64,000 bases of DNA from Betaproteobacteria bacterium (GCA_016716535.1 JADJWD010000007.1:930001-994000); one strand, 5' to 3'. Positions 30,824 to 39,977 are shown, numbered from the stretch's first letter. Made by a program: numbers and translations. Notes: generated by a model from the letters alone, not told the origin.

Positions 30824-31092
30824 GAGGCTGAAGGAGCGCGGGGCGGCGGAGGCTGGGTCGAGTGCGGCTTGGATGAAGCGGAGTTTCCGGTTGCCCTGCG
30901 GCCTTCGGGCAGCGGGCGATAATAACCGAACCCCCTAGGAAGAAGGCCCTGGCGAGGCCCGTTTGCACAAGGTTGCAGGGGGCCGCGAGAGGCCCGTTTC
31001 GCTGCGTCATCGCTGCGCCTTCCACCCCCGGTTTGCTCCCCTTCGCCCCTGCTCGCCCCGCTCGCCGCTTTCGTCCCTTTCTCCAGCAACCG

Positions 31093-31404
31093 ATGGCCCT
31101 GACCCCCGACGACGTGAGCCGCATCGCGCATCTGGCGCGGCTCGAACTGACCGATGCCGAAGCCGGCGCGATGCTCCTGCAACTCAACGGCTTCTTCCGC
31201 ATCGTCGAGCAGATGAGCGCGGTCGACACACGCGGCGTCGAGCCGCTGTACACGCCGCTGGCGGCGCTCACCGAGGTGGCGACGAGGCTGCGCGACGACG
31301 ACGTCACCGAGATGGCTGGCGGCGCCGACGAGCGCGCGCGCAACCAGGCGAGCGCGCCGGAGGTGCAGGACGGCCTCTTCCTCGTGCCGAAGGTGATCGA
31401 GTGA
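31093..31404 (+). CDS. gatC: Asp-tRNA(Asn)/Glu-tRNA(Gln) amidotransferase subunit C
   Basis: 103 residues. It starts MALTPDDVSRIAHLARLEL, the standard GatC N-terminus, and ends with QDGLFLVPKVIE, the typical C-terminal motif. It wraps around GatA and stabilises the GatA-GatB complex. ATG 31093 was chosen by this family match. Its stop overlaps the gatA start as GTGA. Confidence 0.95.
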   Translation: MALTPDDVSRIAHLARLELTDAEAGAMLLQLNGFFRIVEQMSAVDTRGVEPLYTPLAALTEVATRLRDDDVTEMAGGADERARNQASAPEVQDGLFLVPKVIE

Positions 31405-32921
31405 GCGCCGCATGGATGAACGGCGCGAAGGGCGGCGTCGCGGGCCTGGCGCGCCGGCTCGCCGCGCGCGAGGTGTCCAGCGTCGAGGTCGTGCGTGCGC
31501 ACCTCGATGTGATCGCCTCCGTCGAAAGCCGCGCGCTCGGCGCCTTCCTCGCCGTCGACGCCGAACATGCGCTCGCCGATGCGCAAGCTGCCGACGAACG
31601 CCGCGCACGCGGCGAGGCCGGGCCCCTGACCGGCGTGCCGGTCGCGCACAAGGACATCTTCGTCACCGACCACGCGCGCTCGGGCCTGCCGACGACCGCC
31701 GGCTCGAAGATGCTCGTCGGCTACCAGAGCCCGTTCGACGCCACCGTCGTCGCGCGGCTGGGAACGGCCGGCGCCGGCATGGTGACGCTCGGCAAGCTCA
31801 ACTGCGACGAGTTCGCGATGGGCTCGTCGAACGAGAACTCGGCGTTCGGCCCGGTGCTGAACCCGTGGGACGCCACGCGCGTGCCCGGCGGCTCGTCGGG
31901 AGGCTCGGCGGCGGCGGTCGCCGCGCGCCTCGTGCCGGCGGCCACCGGCACCGACACTGGCGGCTCGATCCGCCAGCCGGCGAGCTTTTGCGGCGTCACC
32001 GGCATCAAGCCGACCTACGGCCTGTGCTCGCGCTGGGGCATGGTGGCGTTTGCGTCCAGCCTCGACCAGGCCGGGCCGCTGGCGCGCACCGCCGAGGACT
32101 GCGCGCTGTTGCTCTCGGCGATGAGCGGCTTCGATGCGCGCGATGCGACCAGTGCGGAGCGGCCGCCGGTCGACCTGCACGCGGCGATGCAAACGCAGCG
32201 CGAAGGCGCAACGGCCGGCCGGCCGCTGGCGGGCCTGCGTATCGGGCTGCCGAAAGAGTTCTTCCCCGCCGCGCTCGCTGCCGACGTGGCCGGCGCCGTG
32301 CGCGCCGCGCTTGCGGAATTGGAGAAGCTCGGCGCCACCCTCGTCGACGTGAGCCTGCCGCGCACCGAGCTCGCGATTCCCGTCTACTACATCATCGCGC
32401 CGGCCGAGGCGAGCTCGAACCTGAGCCGCTTCGACGGCGTGCGCTACGGCCACCGCACCGCCGCGCCCGCCGACCTGATGGCGCTGTACAAACATAGCCG
32501 CAGCGAAGGCTTCGGGCCCGAGGTCAAGCGCCGCATCATGATCGGCACCTACGTGCTCAGCCACGGCTACTACGACGCCTACTACCTGCAGGCGCAGAAG
32601 CTGCGCCGCATGATCGCCGACGACTTCCAGGCTTGCTTCAAGCAATGCGACGTGATCGCCGGCCCGGTGGCGCCGACGGTGGCATGGAGGCTCGGCGCGC
32701 AGGCCGGCGACCCGGTGAAGGCGTACCTCGCCGATATCTTCACGCTGCCGGCAAGCCTGGCCGGGCTGCCCGGCATGAGCGTGCCGGCCGGCACGGGCGA
32801 AGGCGGCATGCCGGTGGGGCTGCAACTGATCGGCAACTACTTCGCCGAGGGCACGCTGCTGCACGCCGCGCACGCCTTGCAGCAGGCCACCGACTGGCAC
32901 CTGCGGGAGCCGCAGCGATGA
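31401..32921 (+). CDS. gatA: Asp-tRNA(Asn)/Glu-tRNA(Gln) amidotransferase subunit A
   Basis: 506 residues, amidase-signature family. The Ser-cisSer-Lys triad is present: Lys84 in VAHKDIF, Ser165 in PGGSSGGSAA and Ser189 in DTGGSIRQP. It releases ammonia from glutamine for GatB. I chose GTG 31401, which overlaps the gatC stop and has AAGGTGAT upstream; ATG 31416 is the alternative. gatB follows with an ATGA overlap. Confidence 0.95.
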   Translation: MSAAWMNGAKGGVAGLARRLAAREVSSVEVVRAHLDVIASVESRALGAFLAVDAEHALADAQAADERRARGEAGPLTGVPVAHKDIFVTDHARSGLPTTAGSKMLVGYQSPFDATVVARLGTAGAGMVTLGKLNCDEFAMGSSNENSAFGPVLNPWDATRVPGGSSGGSAAAVAARLVPAATGTDTGGSIRQPASFCGVTGIKPTYGLCSRWGMVAFASSLDQAGPLARTAEDCALLLSAMSGFDARDATSAERPPVDLHAAMQTQREGATAGRPLAGLRIGLPKEFFPAALAADVAGAVRAALAELEKLGATLVDVSLPRTELAIPVYYIIAPAEASSNLSRFDGVRYGHRTAAPADLMALYKHSRSEGFGPEVKRRIMIGTYVLSHGYYDAYYLQAQKLRRMIADDFQACFKQCDVIAGPVAPTVAWRLGAQAGDPVKAYLADIFTLPASLAGLPGMSVPAGTGEGGMPVGLQLIGNYFAEGTLLHAAHALQQATDWHLREPQR

Positions 32922-34462
32922 ACACGAAGGTGACGAAGGGCCCTGCGCCGGCTTCGGCCGCCGCCGCCGCCGGCCCCGCCCTCGTGCGCGGCTGGGAGGT
33001 GGTGATCGGCCTCGAAACGCACGCGCAGCTCTCGACTGTGAGCAAGATCTTCAGCGGCGCATCCACCGCGTTCGGCGCCGAGCCGAACACGCAAGCCTGC
33101 GCGCTCGATCTCGCGTTGCCCGGCACGCTGCCGGTGCCCAACCGCGGCGCGGTGGAGCGTGCGATCCGCTTCGGCATCGCGGTCGGCGCGAAGGTGGCGC
33201 CGATGTCGATCTTCGCGCGCAAGAACTACTTCTACCCCGACCTGCCCAAGGGCTACCAGATCAGCCAGTACGAGATTCCGGTCGTGCAGGGCGGCACGAT
33301 GTCGTTCGTGGTCGGCGGCGGCAGCAACGGCGCAGGCACGACGAAGACCGTGCGCCTGACGCGCGCGCACCTCGAGGAGGACGCGGGCAAGAGCCTGCAC
33401 GAGGATTACCACGGCATGACCGGCATCGACCTGAACCGGGCCGGCACGCCGCTCCTGGAAATCGTCTCCGAGCCCGACATGCGCAGCAGTGCCGAGGCGG
33501 TGGAGTACGCGCGCGCGCTGCACACGCTCGTCGTGTGGCTCGGCATCTGCGACGGCAACATGCAGGAGGGCAGCTTCCGCTGCGACGCCAACGTCTCGAT
33601 TCGCCGGCCGGGCGCGCCCTTCGGCACGCGGCGCGAGATCAAGAACCTGAACAGCTTCCGCTTCCTGCAGCAGGCGATCGACGCCGAGGTGCAGTGGCAG
33701 ATCGAGCGGCTCGAAGACGGCCTCGCGATCGAGCAGGCGACCGTGCTCTTCGACCCGGCCACCGGCCAGACGCGCGCGATGCGCACGAAGGAAGACGCGC
33801 ACGACTACCGCTACTTCCCCGACCCCGACCTGCCACCGCTGGTGATCGCGCCCGAGTGGGTGGAGCGCGTGCGCGCCGCGATGCCCGAACTGCCCGGCGC
33901 GATGGCCGAGCGCTTCCAGCGCGACGACGGCCTGCCCGCCTACGACGCGGCGATGATGACGCAAAGCCTTGCGTTCGCCCGCTGCTACGAGGCGGTGCGC
34001 GCGGCCAGCGGCCAGCCGAAGCTCGCGGCGAACTGGTTGATGGGCGAGGTGAGCAAGCGGCTGAACGCCGAGGAGCGGGCGATCGACGCGATGCCGGTGG
34101 CGCCGGCCGTGCTCGGCGCGTTGATCCGCCGCGTTGCCGACGGCACGGTGTCGAACAACGGCGCGCGGCAGGTGTTCGAGGCGCTGTGGGCTGAGGGCGC
34201 GGATTCCACCGACGCCGCGGCGCGCGTCGACGCGCAGATCGATGCACTCGGCCTGCGGCAGATGAACGACGCCGGCGCCCTCGAAGCGATCGTCGACGAG
34301 GTGATCGCGGCGAACGCGAAGTCGGTGCAGGAGTTCCGCGCCGGCAAGGACAAGGCCTTCAACGCGCTCGTCGGCCAGGTGATGAAGGCGAGCAAGGGCA
34401 AGGCCAACCCGGCGCAGGCCGGCGAGTTGTTGCGGCAGCGGCTGGGCGGCGCGGGCGGGTAA
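32918..34462 (+). CDS. gatB: Asp-tRNA(Asn)/Glu-tRNA(Gln) amidotransferase subunit B
   Basis: 514 residues. The catalytic cradle domain has WEVVIGLETHAQL and YFYPDLPKGYQISQYE, with the metal/ATP region GIDLNRAGTPLLEIVSEPD. A helical and a YqeY-like tail end the protein (QVMKASKGKANPAQAGELL). It phosphorylates and amidates mischarged Glu-tRNA(Gln) or Asp-tRNA(Asn). A short Ala-rich N-terminal extension (about 20 residues) precedes the usual start. Confidence 0.96.
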   Translation: MNTKVTKGPAPASAAAAAGPALVRGWEVVIGLETHAQLSTVSKIFSGASTAFGAEPNTQACALDLALPGTLPVPNRGAVERAIRFGIAVGAKVAPMSIFARKNYFYPDLPKGYQISQYEIPVVQGGTMSFVVGGGSNGAGTTKTVRLTRAHLEEDAGKSLHEDYHGMTGIDLNRAGTPLLEIVSEPDMRSSAEAVEYARALHTLVVWLGICDGNMQEGSFRCDANVSIRRPGAPFGTRREIKNLNSFRFLQQAIDAEVQWQIERLEDGLAIEQATVLFDPATGQTRAMRTKEDAHDYRYFPDPDLPPLVIAPEWVERVRAAMPELPGAMAERFQRDDGLPAYDAAMMTQSLAFARCYEAVRAASGQPKLAANWLMGEVSKRLNAEERAIDAMPVAPAVLGALIRRVADGTVSNNGARQVFEALWAEGADSTDAAARVDAQIDALGLRQMNDAGALEAIVDEVIAANAKSVQEFRAGKDKAFNALVGQVMKASKGKANPAQAGELLRQRLGGAGG

Positions 34463-34854
34463 GGGCCTCGCTTCTTGCGTATCGACGCGCTGGGTGGGGG
34501 CCGCCTGCGTAGACCTGCGCAGGATCGGGCCGCCGAGGGTCCCGGCTCCGTTCGTGTCCTTTTCTTGGCTTCGCTTCGCTCGCCCACGATGCATCCTTTA
34601 CCTCGCTGCGCGGGGACCCGCGGTGGCCCGATCCGGCACCGGCGCGGCGTACGAAGAGGGGCAAGGCGCTGGCGAGGCGCCGCCACCGAGGGCCAAGGAT
34701 GCCGGGTGGCCGGCGCAGCGAGGTAAGAGGAGGGAATCGACCGAGCGCAGCGAGGGAGAGGACTGACACGAGCGCAGTCGGCCACCCGGCGTCCTCGGCC
34801 CGGCCCGAAGCGGCGACCGGCGACCGGCGACCGGCGACAGGCGACCGGCGAAGC
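34463..34854. other. 392-base non-coding stretch rich in inverted repeats
   Basis: I see no gene here; short open frames lack family features. It holds three nested or serial inverted repeats: 34522-34531 with 34625-34634 (10 bp, perfect), 34598-34611 with 34713-34726 (14 bp, perfect), and 34691-34712 with 34779-34800 (20 of 22). A 7-base tandem repeat follows at 34813. The stretch lies between the convergent gatB and DUF4124 genes and looks like a mosaic repeat or strongly folded transcript tail. Confidence 0.6.
34813..34847 (+). repeat. 7-base tandem repeat, five copies
   Basis: Five head-to-tail copies of GCGACCG; the fourth reads GCGACAG. A partial sixth copy follows. It is just downstream of the DUF4124 stop, outside any gene, and could vary in copy number. 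Confidence 0.85.
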
Positions 34855-35580
34855 TCAGCGGCTAGCCGCTGACGCCGGCCGCGGTGGCTTTGGCGACGCC
34901 GCCACTGGCGCCGGCATCGGCCCCAGCGAGCCGGGCTGCGCGCCGGCCCACAGCCTGCGCAGGCGCTCGAGCTCGAGGTCGTAGAAGCTGTTGACGCGGT
35001 CGAGTTCGGCCGCTTGCGTCGCCGCGGCGTTGCGCTGCGCGGCCACCGCGGCGTCGTTGGCGTCGAGCTGCTGCTTGATCTTCGGCGGCAGCGGCTTGCC
35101 CTCGTAGAACTCGGCCTCGTTGATGAGCGGCACGCGCTCGCGTGCCAGCTCGGCAAGCCGCCGCTCGGTGGCGGCGATGGCCAGCCGCAGCGGCTCGAGC
35201 GCCAGCTCGCGCGCCCGGCCGTGTGCGGCCTCGTTCGGGTAGCGCGCCATCAGGTTGCGTTCGCGCCGCATCGCATCGAGCTGCGCGGCGCGCGCCTCGG
35301 CGGCGCGGCGCTCGCGCGCTTCGCGTTCGGCGCGCTCCTCGGCGGTGTAGGTCGGCGGGATGACGGTGCGCACCGAGCCGTCGCGGTTCAGCAGCAACTG
35401 CTCCTTATGGCGGCACTCGGCGATCGGCCGGTCGGAGGTGAGCTTGCGCCCCTGGTCGTTGACGCAGGTGTAGATGCCGCCGGCCGCGGCGGAGTTCGTC
35501 TGCGCAGTCGCGGCCAGCGGCGCCAGCGCGAGCAGGCTACCCAAGACGGTGAGGATCCCGAGGAAGGCCGCGCGGCGCAT
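34855..35580 (-). CDS. Exported DUF4124-domain protein with coiled coil
   Basis: 241 residues. A signal peptide (hydrophobic stretch AFLGILTVLGSLLALAPLAATAQ) is followed by a DUF4124-like segment, IYTCVNDQGRKLTSDRPIAECRHKEQLLL, with its two Cys. Next come an Arg/Glu/Ala-rich coiled coil (about 80-215) and a Pro/Ala tail. It is probably periplasmic and of unknown function; proteins of this kind are common near housekeeping genes in betaproteobacteria. ATG 35580 is preferred over GTG 35583, which lies directly before it. Three bases separate it from the pyrE stop, so it is likely co-transcribed. Confidence 0.75.
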   Translation of the reverse strand: MRRAAFLGILTVLGSLLALAPLAATAQTNSAAAGGIYTCVNDQGRKLTSDRPIAECRHKEQLLLNRDGSVRTVIPPTYTAEERAEREARERRAAEARAAQLDAMRRERNLMARYPNEAAHGRARELALEPLRLAIAATERRLAELARERVPLINEAEFYEGKPLPPKIKQQLDANDAAVAAQRNAAATQAAELDRVNSFYDLELERLRRLWAGAQPGSLGPMPAPVAASPKPPRPASAASR

Positions 35581-35583
35581 CAC

Positions 35584-36306
35584 CTACACCCCGTAGCGCT
35601 CGCGATAGGCGGCCACCGGCGCGGCGTGCGCGGCGAGCGCCGGGTCGTCGCTGCTGCGCAGCACCTGCAGCAGGTCGTCGAGCGTGGCGATCGCCGCCAC
35701 TTCGAGCTTCAGCTCGCGCCGGATGTACTGCACGGCGCTGTAGGGCAGGTCGGCGCCACCGTCGGGCGAGGTCGCCTTCTCCTGGCGATCGAGCGCGATC
35801 GCCAGCCCGCAAGGCCGCGCGCCGGTGCGCTCGATCAGCGCCATCGATTCACGCACCGAGGTGCCGGCCGAGACGACGTCATCGACGACGAGCACGCGGC
35901 CGGCGAGCGGCGCGCCGACCAGCGTGCCGCCTTCGCCGTGGTCCTTGGCTTCCTTGCGGTTGTAGGCGAACGGCACGTTGCGCCCGCGGCGCGCGAGCTC
36001 GACCGCCACGGCGGCGGCCAGCACGATGCCCTTGTAGGCCGGGCCGAACAGCATGTCGAAGGCGACGCGGCCCTCGCCGCCGGCCAGCAGGCGCCGCGCA
36101 TAGAACTCCGCCAGCCGCCCGAGCTTGGCGCCGTCGTCGAACAGGCCCGCGTTGAAGAAGTACGGCGACAGCCGGCCAGCCTTGGTGCGGAACTCGCCGA
36201 AGCGCAGCACGCCCGAGCGCACGGCGAAGTGGACGAACTCGTGCGCGAGCGTCGGATCGGAGCCGGCCGGGGAGGCCGCTGAGGCTGAAGAAGAAGCCGC
36301 CGTCAT
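35584..36306 (-). CDS. pyrE: Orotate phosphoribosyltransferase
   Basis: 240 residues, with a slightly long Ser/Ala-rich N-terminus. The PRPP-binding motif VLVVDDVVSAGTSVRES is complete, and FGPAYKGIVLAAAVA and FAYNRKEAKDHGEGG are the conserved PyrE segments that bind orotate and close the active site. It makes OMP from orotate and PRPP in pyrimidine synthesis. ATG 36306 is the first Met of the family region. Confidence 0.96.
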   Translation of the reverse strand: MTAASSSASAASPAGSDPTLAHEFVHFAVRSGVLRFGEFRTKAGRLSPYFFNAGLFDDGAKLGRLAEFYARRLLAGGEGRVAFDMLFGPAYKGIVLAAAVAVELARRGRNVPFAYNRKEAKDHGEGGTLVGAPLAGRVLVVDDVVSAGTSVRESMALIERTGARPCGLAIALDRQEKATSPDGGADLPYSAVQYIRRELKLEVAAIATLDDLLQVLRSSDDPALAAHAAPVAAYRERYGV

Positions 36307-36467
36307 GAGATTGCTGTGAGGTGCCTGGGGCTTATCGGTGCACGGCGCTTGAACTGAACGCCCGGGCGCCTGAACGCCAGAACGCCATGGCGGTGCGGCC
36401 GGCCGACAACCGCTGCCTGGGGCCGTGAACGGGGTGTTGACAGCGGCGCGGATTGTAGGCACGCGGG

Positions 36468-37310
36468 CTACACCGGCTTGACCGGCATCAGCGGCGCAAA
36501 TTCGCCGCTTTCCTTCGCCTTCCACGCCGCGATCGCGCGGCCCATCTCGCCGATGTCGAAGATCGCGCTTTGCAGCAGCGTCATCTGGTCCAGCGCGTCG
36601 GCCGTCGGGTGGTCGACCGCGTAGTTGATCGCGAGTTTGCTGCCGGCCACCGCCAGCGGCGACTTCGCGGCGATCGTCGCGGCGAGCTGCAACGCATGCG
36701 CGACGGTCGCCGTGGCGTCGGGCAGCACGGCGTTGACGAGGCCGGCGGCGAGCGCGCGTTCGGCGCCAAGGCGCTCGCCGGTGTAGGCCATCTCGCGCGC
36801 CAGGGCCGGCGGCACGATCTTCGGCAGCCGCTGCAAGACGCCGAGATCGGCGGCCATGCCGATGTGGATCTCCTGCACGGTGAAGAAGGCGTCGGCGCTG
36901 CACACGCGGATGTCGCAGGCCGCCGCCAGATCGAGCCCGCCGCCGATGCAGCCGCCCTGCACAGCGGCGATGACCGGAAAACGCGCCTGCTCGATCACGT
37001 CGAAGCAGCGCATCAGCTGGCGCAGGTAGTCCTGGAAGGCCAGCCGCGCGCGCGCATCGGCCATCTGCAGCATCGACGCGACGTCGTTGGCGCCGGCGAA
37101 CACGTCGAGCGCCATGCCGGCGCTGAAGTGCCGGCCGGTGGACGACAGCACGAGCACACGCGCGCGGCCCTCGGCGTTCAGCGCCGCGACGGCGTCGCGC
37201 ACGGCCGGGAAGAACGCCGGCGTCATCGTGTTCAGCCGCTCGGGCCGGCTGAGCTGCAGATGCGCCACGCCGCCGGGCAGCGTCTCGAGATCGAAAAAGT
37301 CGGTCTTCAT
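36468..37310 (-). CDS. Crotonase-family enzyme, delta(3,5)-delta(2,4)-dienoyl-CoA isomerase-like
   Basis: A 280-residue crotonase fold. The oxyanion-hole segments are FSAGMALDVF and GGCIGGGLDLAAACDIRV. The segment QEIHIGMAADLGVLQRLPK closely resembles the active-site helix of dienoyl-CoA isomerases (ECH1), where a Glu and an Asp eight residues apart shift the double bonds; both acids are in place here. It would help oxidise unsaturated fatty acids with odd-position double bonds. It could still be a plain enoyl-CoA hydratase. It is divergent from the alpha/beta hydrolase gene, with only 44 bases between the starts. Confidence 0.82.
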   Translation of the reverse strand: MKTDFFDLETLPGGVAHLQLSRPERLNTMTPAFFPAVRDAVAALNAEGRARVLVLSSTGRHFSAGMALDVFAGANDVASMLQMADARARLAFQDYLRQLMRCFDVIEQARFPVIAAVQGGCIGGGLDLAAACDIRVCSADAFFTVQEIHIGMAADLGVLQRLPKIVPPALAREMAYTGERLGAERALAAGLVNAVLPDATATVAHALQLAATIAAKSPLAVAGSKLAINYAVDHPTADALDQMTLLQSAIFDIGEMGRAIAAWKAKESGEFAPLMPVKPV

Positions 37311-37354
37311 GCGGCGAGGATAGTGCGGCGGGCCGACGTGATGAAATCAGCCCC

Positions 37355-38479
37355 ATGACACGGGCCGGCAAGTCCGCCATCGAAGCGGCCATGGAAGGCG
37401 TGAAGAAGCGCGCCAAGGCGCCGGCGGCGACGCCTGCGCCCGAGGCCGCGCCGGTGGCGGCCGACGCGATCGCCGGGGTCGTTGTCGATGCGCCGGTGCC
37501 GCCGCCGCCGCCCGCGAAGCCGGCGCGAGCAACGAAGGACCGGCCGCCGCGGCGGGCGAAGGAGCCGGCCCGGGAGGCGCCGCCGCCGCTGCCACCGCCG
37601 CCTCGGCCCGCCTCGTCGGCGATGCCGGCGGCCCCCGCTGCGCCGCAGGACGAGCAACTCGTCACGCAAGACGGCCTGAAGCTGCACCTGCGCCGCTGGC
37701 CGGCGGGTGCCGACGCGCGCGGCACGGTGCAGATCGTGCACGGCCTGGGTGAGCACATCGGCCGCTACGAGCACGTCGCGCGCGCGCTCAACACCGCGGG
37801 CTGGCACGTCGCCGGGCACGACCAGCGCGGCCACGGCCGCAGCGAGGGCGCGCGCGGCACCGTCGCGCATCCGTTGGCGCTGCTGGGCGACCTGGCGATG
37901 GTCACCGACCACCTGCGCACCCCCGGCCGCCGCGTGCTGCTCGGCCACAGCCTGGGCGGGCTCGTCGCCGCGCGCTTCGTCGCCGAGGGACTGCAGGCGC
38001 ACGTGGCGCGCTTCGCGCGCGACTTCGACGCGCTGGTGCTGTCGTCGCCGGCGCTGGCGCTCGGGCTCACGCGCGGGCAGCGGGTCCTGCTGGCCGTGCT
38101 CGGGCGCCTGGCGCCGAACCTGCGCATCTCCAACGGCCTGCGGCCGCAGTGGATCTGCCGCGACCCCGCGGTCGTCGCCGACTACGTGAACGACCCGCTG
38201 GTGCACGACCGGGTCACGCCGCGCCTGGTGCGCTTCATGGTCGACAACGCGGCGTTCGTGCAGGCGCTGGCGCCGCGCTGGCGCTTGCCGACGCTGCTGC
38301 TGTGGGCCGGCGACGATGCCTGCGTCGACCCCGAAGGCAGCAAGGCCTTCGCCGCCGCCGCACCGAGCGGCGTGCTGTTCAAGCGCTGCTACCGCAGGCT
38401 CTACCACGAGATCTTCAACGAGCCCGAGCAGGCCGACGTGCTGGCCGACCTGATGCAGTGGCTGAACCAGCGCTTCTGA
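37355..38479 (+). CDS. Alpha/beta hydrolase, monoacylglycerol-lipase-like, with Pro/Ala-rich N-terminus
   Basis: 374 residues. The first ~97 are a Lys/Arg, Ala and Pro-rich disordered extension with no signal peptide. The hydrolase domain starts at about residue 100: VQIVHGLGEHIGRYEHVAR and GHDQRGHGRSEG are typical of the S33/monoglyceride lipase group. The nucleophile is in LLGHSLGGLVAARF, with the acid in WAGDDACVDPEG and the His in RLYHEIFNEPE. A lysophospholipid or monoacylglycerol substrate is likely. The extension may bind a partner or polyhydroxyalkanoate surface; that is speculative. Confidence 0.82.
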   Translation: MTRAGKSAIEAAMEGVKKRAKAPAATPAPEAAPVAADAIAGVVVDAPVPPPPPAKPARATKDRPPRRAKEPAREAPPPLPPPPRPASSAMPAAPAAPQDEQLVTQDGLKLHLRRWPAGADARGTVQIVHGLGEHIGRYEHVARALNTAGWHVAGHDQRGHGRSEGARGTVAHPLALLGDLAMVTDHLRTPGRRVLLGHSLGGLVAARFVAEGLQAHVARFARDFDALVLSSPALALGLTRGQRVLLAVLGRLAPNLRISNGLRPQWICRDPAVVADYVNDPLVHDRVTPRLVRFMVDNAAFVQALAPRWRLPTLLLWAGDDACVDPEGSKAFAAAAPSGVLFKRCYRRLYHEIFNEPEQADVLADLMQWLNQRF

Positions 38480-38507
38480 TTCCCATCTTCGACCCCACGG
38501 AGGCCCG

Positions 38508-39977
38508 ATGAACGCACCTGTCCGCCCCGCCGAAGCGCAAGCCCTGGCCGCCTACGCCGACGAGGCCTGGGACCAGCGCATCGTGCCGGCGCTCACCGAC
38601 TACATCGGCGTGCCTGCGAAGAGCCCGATGTTCGACGCCGACTGGGCCGCGCACGGCCTGCTCGAACGCGTCGTCGCCGACGCGGCGCGCTGGGTCGAAA
38701 GCCGCAACGTCGCCGGGCTGAAGCTCGAAGTCGTGCGCCTGCCCGGGCGCACGCCGCTCATGTTCATCGACATCCCGGCGACACGCGCGGCCGCGGCGGG
38801 CAGCGGCGACACCGTGCTGCTCTACGGTCACCTCGACAAGCAGCCGGAGTTCAACGGCTGGCGCAGCGACCTCGGCCCCTGGACGCCGAAGTACGAGGGC
38901 GGCCTGCTCTATGGCCGTGGCGGCGCCGACGACGGCTACGCGGTCTATGCGGCGATCACCGCCATCGAGGCGCTCGACCGCCAGGGCATCGCCCGGCCGC
39001 GCTGCGTGGGCCTTATCGAGACCTGCGAGGAAAGCGGCTCGCCCGACCTGCCCCTCTACATCGAGGCGCTGAAGCCGCGCCTCGGCAACATCGGCCTCGT
39101 CGTGTGCCTCGACAGCGGCGCCGGCAACTACGACCAGCTGTGGCTGACCAGCAGCCTGCGCGGCATGGTCAGCGGCGTGCTGAAGGTCGAGATCCTCACC
39201 GAGGGCGTGCACTCGGGCGATTCGAGCGGCCTCGTGCCGTCGTCGTTCCGCATCCTGCGCCAGGTGCTCGACCGGCTGGAGGACTCGAAGACCGGCCGCC
39301 TCTTGCCCGAGAGCTTCCACTGCGAGATCCCGGCCGCGCGTGTCGCGCAGGCCCAGGCGACCGCGGCGATCCTCGGCGACCTGGTGTGGAAGCGCTTCCC
39401 GTGGGCCTGCGGTGCCGACGGCGGCCCGGCGTTGCCGACGACCACCGATCCCGTGCAGGCGCTGCTCAATCGCACCTGGCGGCCGACGTTGAGCGTCACG
39501 GGCGCCGAGGGCTTCCCGGACCTCGCCAACGCCGGCAACGTGCTCAGGCCCCACACCGCGTTCAAGCTGAGCCTGCGGCTGCCGCCGCTCGTCGACGGTC
39601 ATCAGGCGAGCGTGGCGTTGAAGCAGCTGCTCGAAGACAACGCGCCGTACAACGCCAAGGTCACATTCCACCCGGACGGCCGCGCCGGGGCGCTCGGCGC
39701 CACCGGTTGGGACGCGCCGGCGCTGGCGCCATGGCTCGAAGCGGCGCTCAACGCCGCCTCGACAACGCACTTCGGCGCGCCGGTGGGCTACATCGGCCAG
39801 GGCGGCACGATCCCCCTGATGAGTATGCTGGCCGCGGGCTTCCCGAAGGCGCAGATGATGGTCTGCGGCGTGCTCGGCCCGAAGTCGAACGCGCACGGGC
39901 CGAACGAGTTCCTGCACGTGCCCTACGGCAAGCGGCTGACGGCGGCGGTGTCGCAGGTGATCGCCGCCTGCCCGTGA
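38508..39977 (+). CDS. M20-family metallopeptidase (dipeptidase-like)
   Basis: A 489-residue zinc peptidase. Ligands are visible in order: LLYGHLDKQPEFNGW (His and Asp), GRGGADDGYAVYAA (bridging Asp), ETCEESGSPDL (catalytic Glu-Glu), VCLDSGAGNYDQ, and a final His in KSNAHGPNEF. The dimerisation domain covers about residues 210-370. A cytosolic di- or oligopeptidase is the likely role, as there is no signal peptide. It begins 28 bases after the hydrolase stop on the same strand and runs tail to tail into amgK. Confidence 0.88.
   Translation: MNAPVRPAEAQALAAYADEAWDQRIVPALTDYIGVPAKSPMFDADWAAHGLLERVVADAARWVESRNVAGLKLEVVRLPGRTPLMFIDIPATRAAAAGSGDTVLLYGHLDKQPEFNGWRSDLGPWTPKYEGGLLYGRGGADDGYAVYAAITAIEALDRQGIARPRCVGLIETCEESGSPDLPLYIEALKPRLGNIGLVVCLDSGAGNYDQLWLTSSLRGMVSGVLKVEILTEGVHSGDSSGLVPSSFRILRQVLDRLEDSKTGRLLPESFHCEIPAARVAQAQATAAILGDLVWKRFPWACGADGGPALPTTTDPVQALLNRTWRPTLSVTGAEGFPDLANAGNVLRPHTAFKLSLRLPPLVDGHQASVALKQLLEDNAPYNAKVTFHPDGRAGALGATGWDAPALAPWLEAALNAASTTHFGAPVGYIGQGGTIPLMSMLAAGFPKAQMMVCGVLGPKSNAHGPNEFLHVPYGKRLTAAVSQVIAACP

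Noticed and set aside
30954..30999. 11-base direct repeat GAGGCCCGTTT upstream of gatC, 35 bases apart
   Set aside because: Two copies only, not symmetrical, and no link to a known regulator. Likely chance in a repetitive GC-rich leader.
29916..32900. 994-codon minus-strand open frame across mreB and gatA
   Set aside because: It overlaps mreB and gatA, which have full family motifs, and its own text has none.
34813..34847. Possible CRISPR array
   Set aside because: The units are 7 bases with no spacers, so it is a simple tandem repeat. No cas genes are present.
36436..36461. TTGACA with a TAGGCA 16 bases on, plus strand
   Set aside because: No plus-strand gene follows; the crotonase and pyrE genes run the other way.
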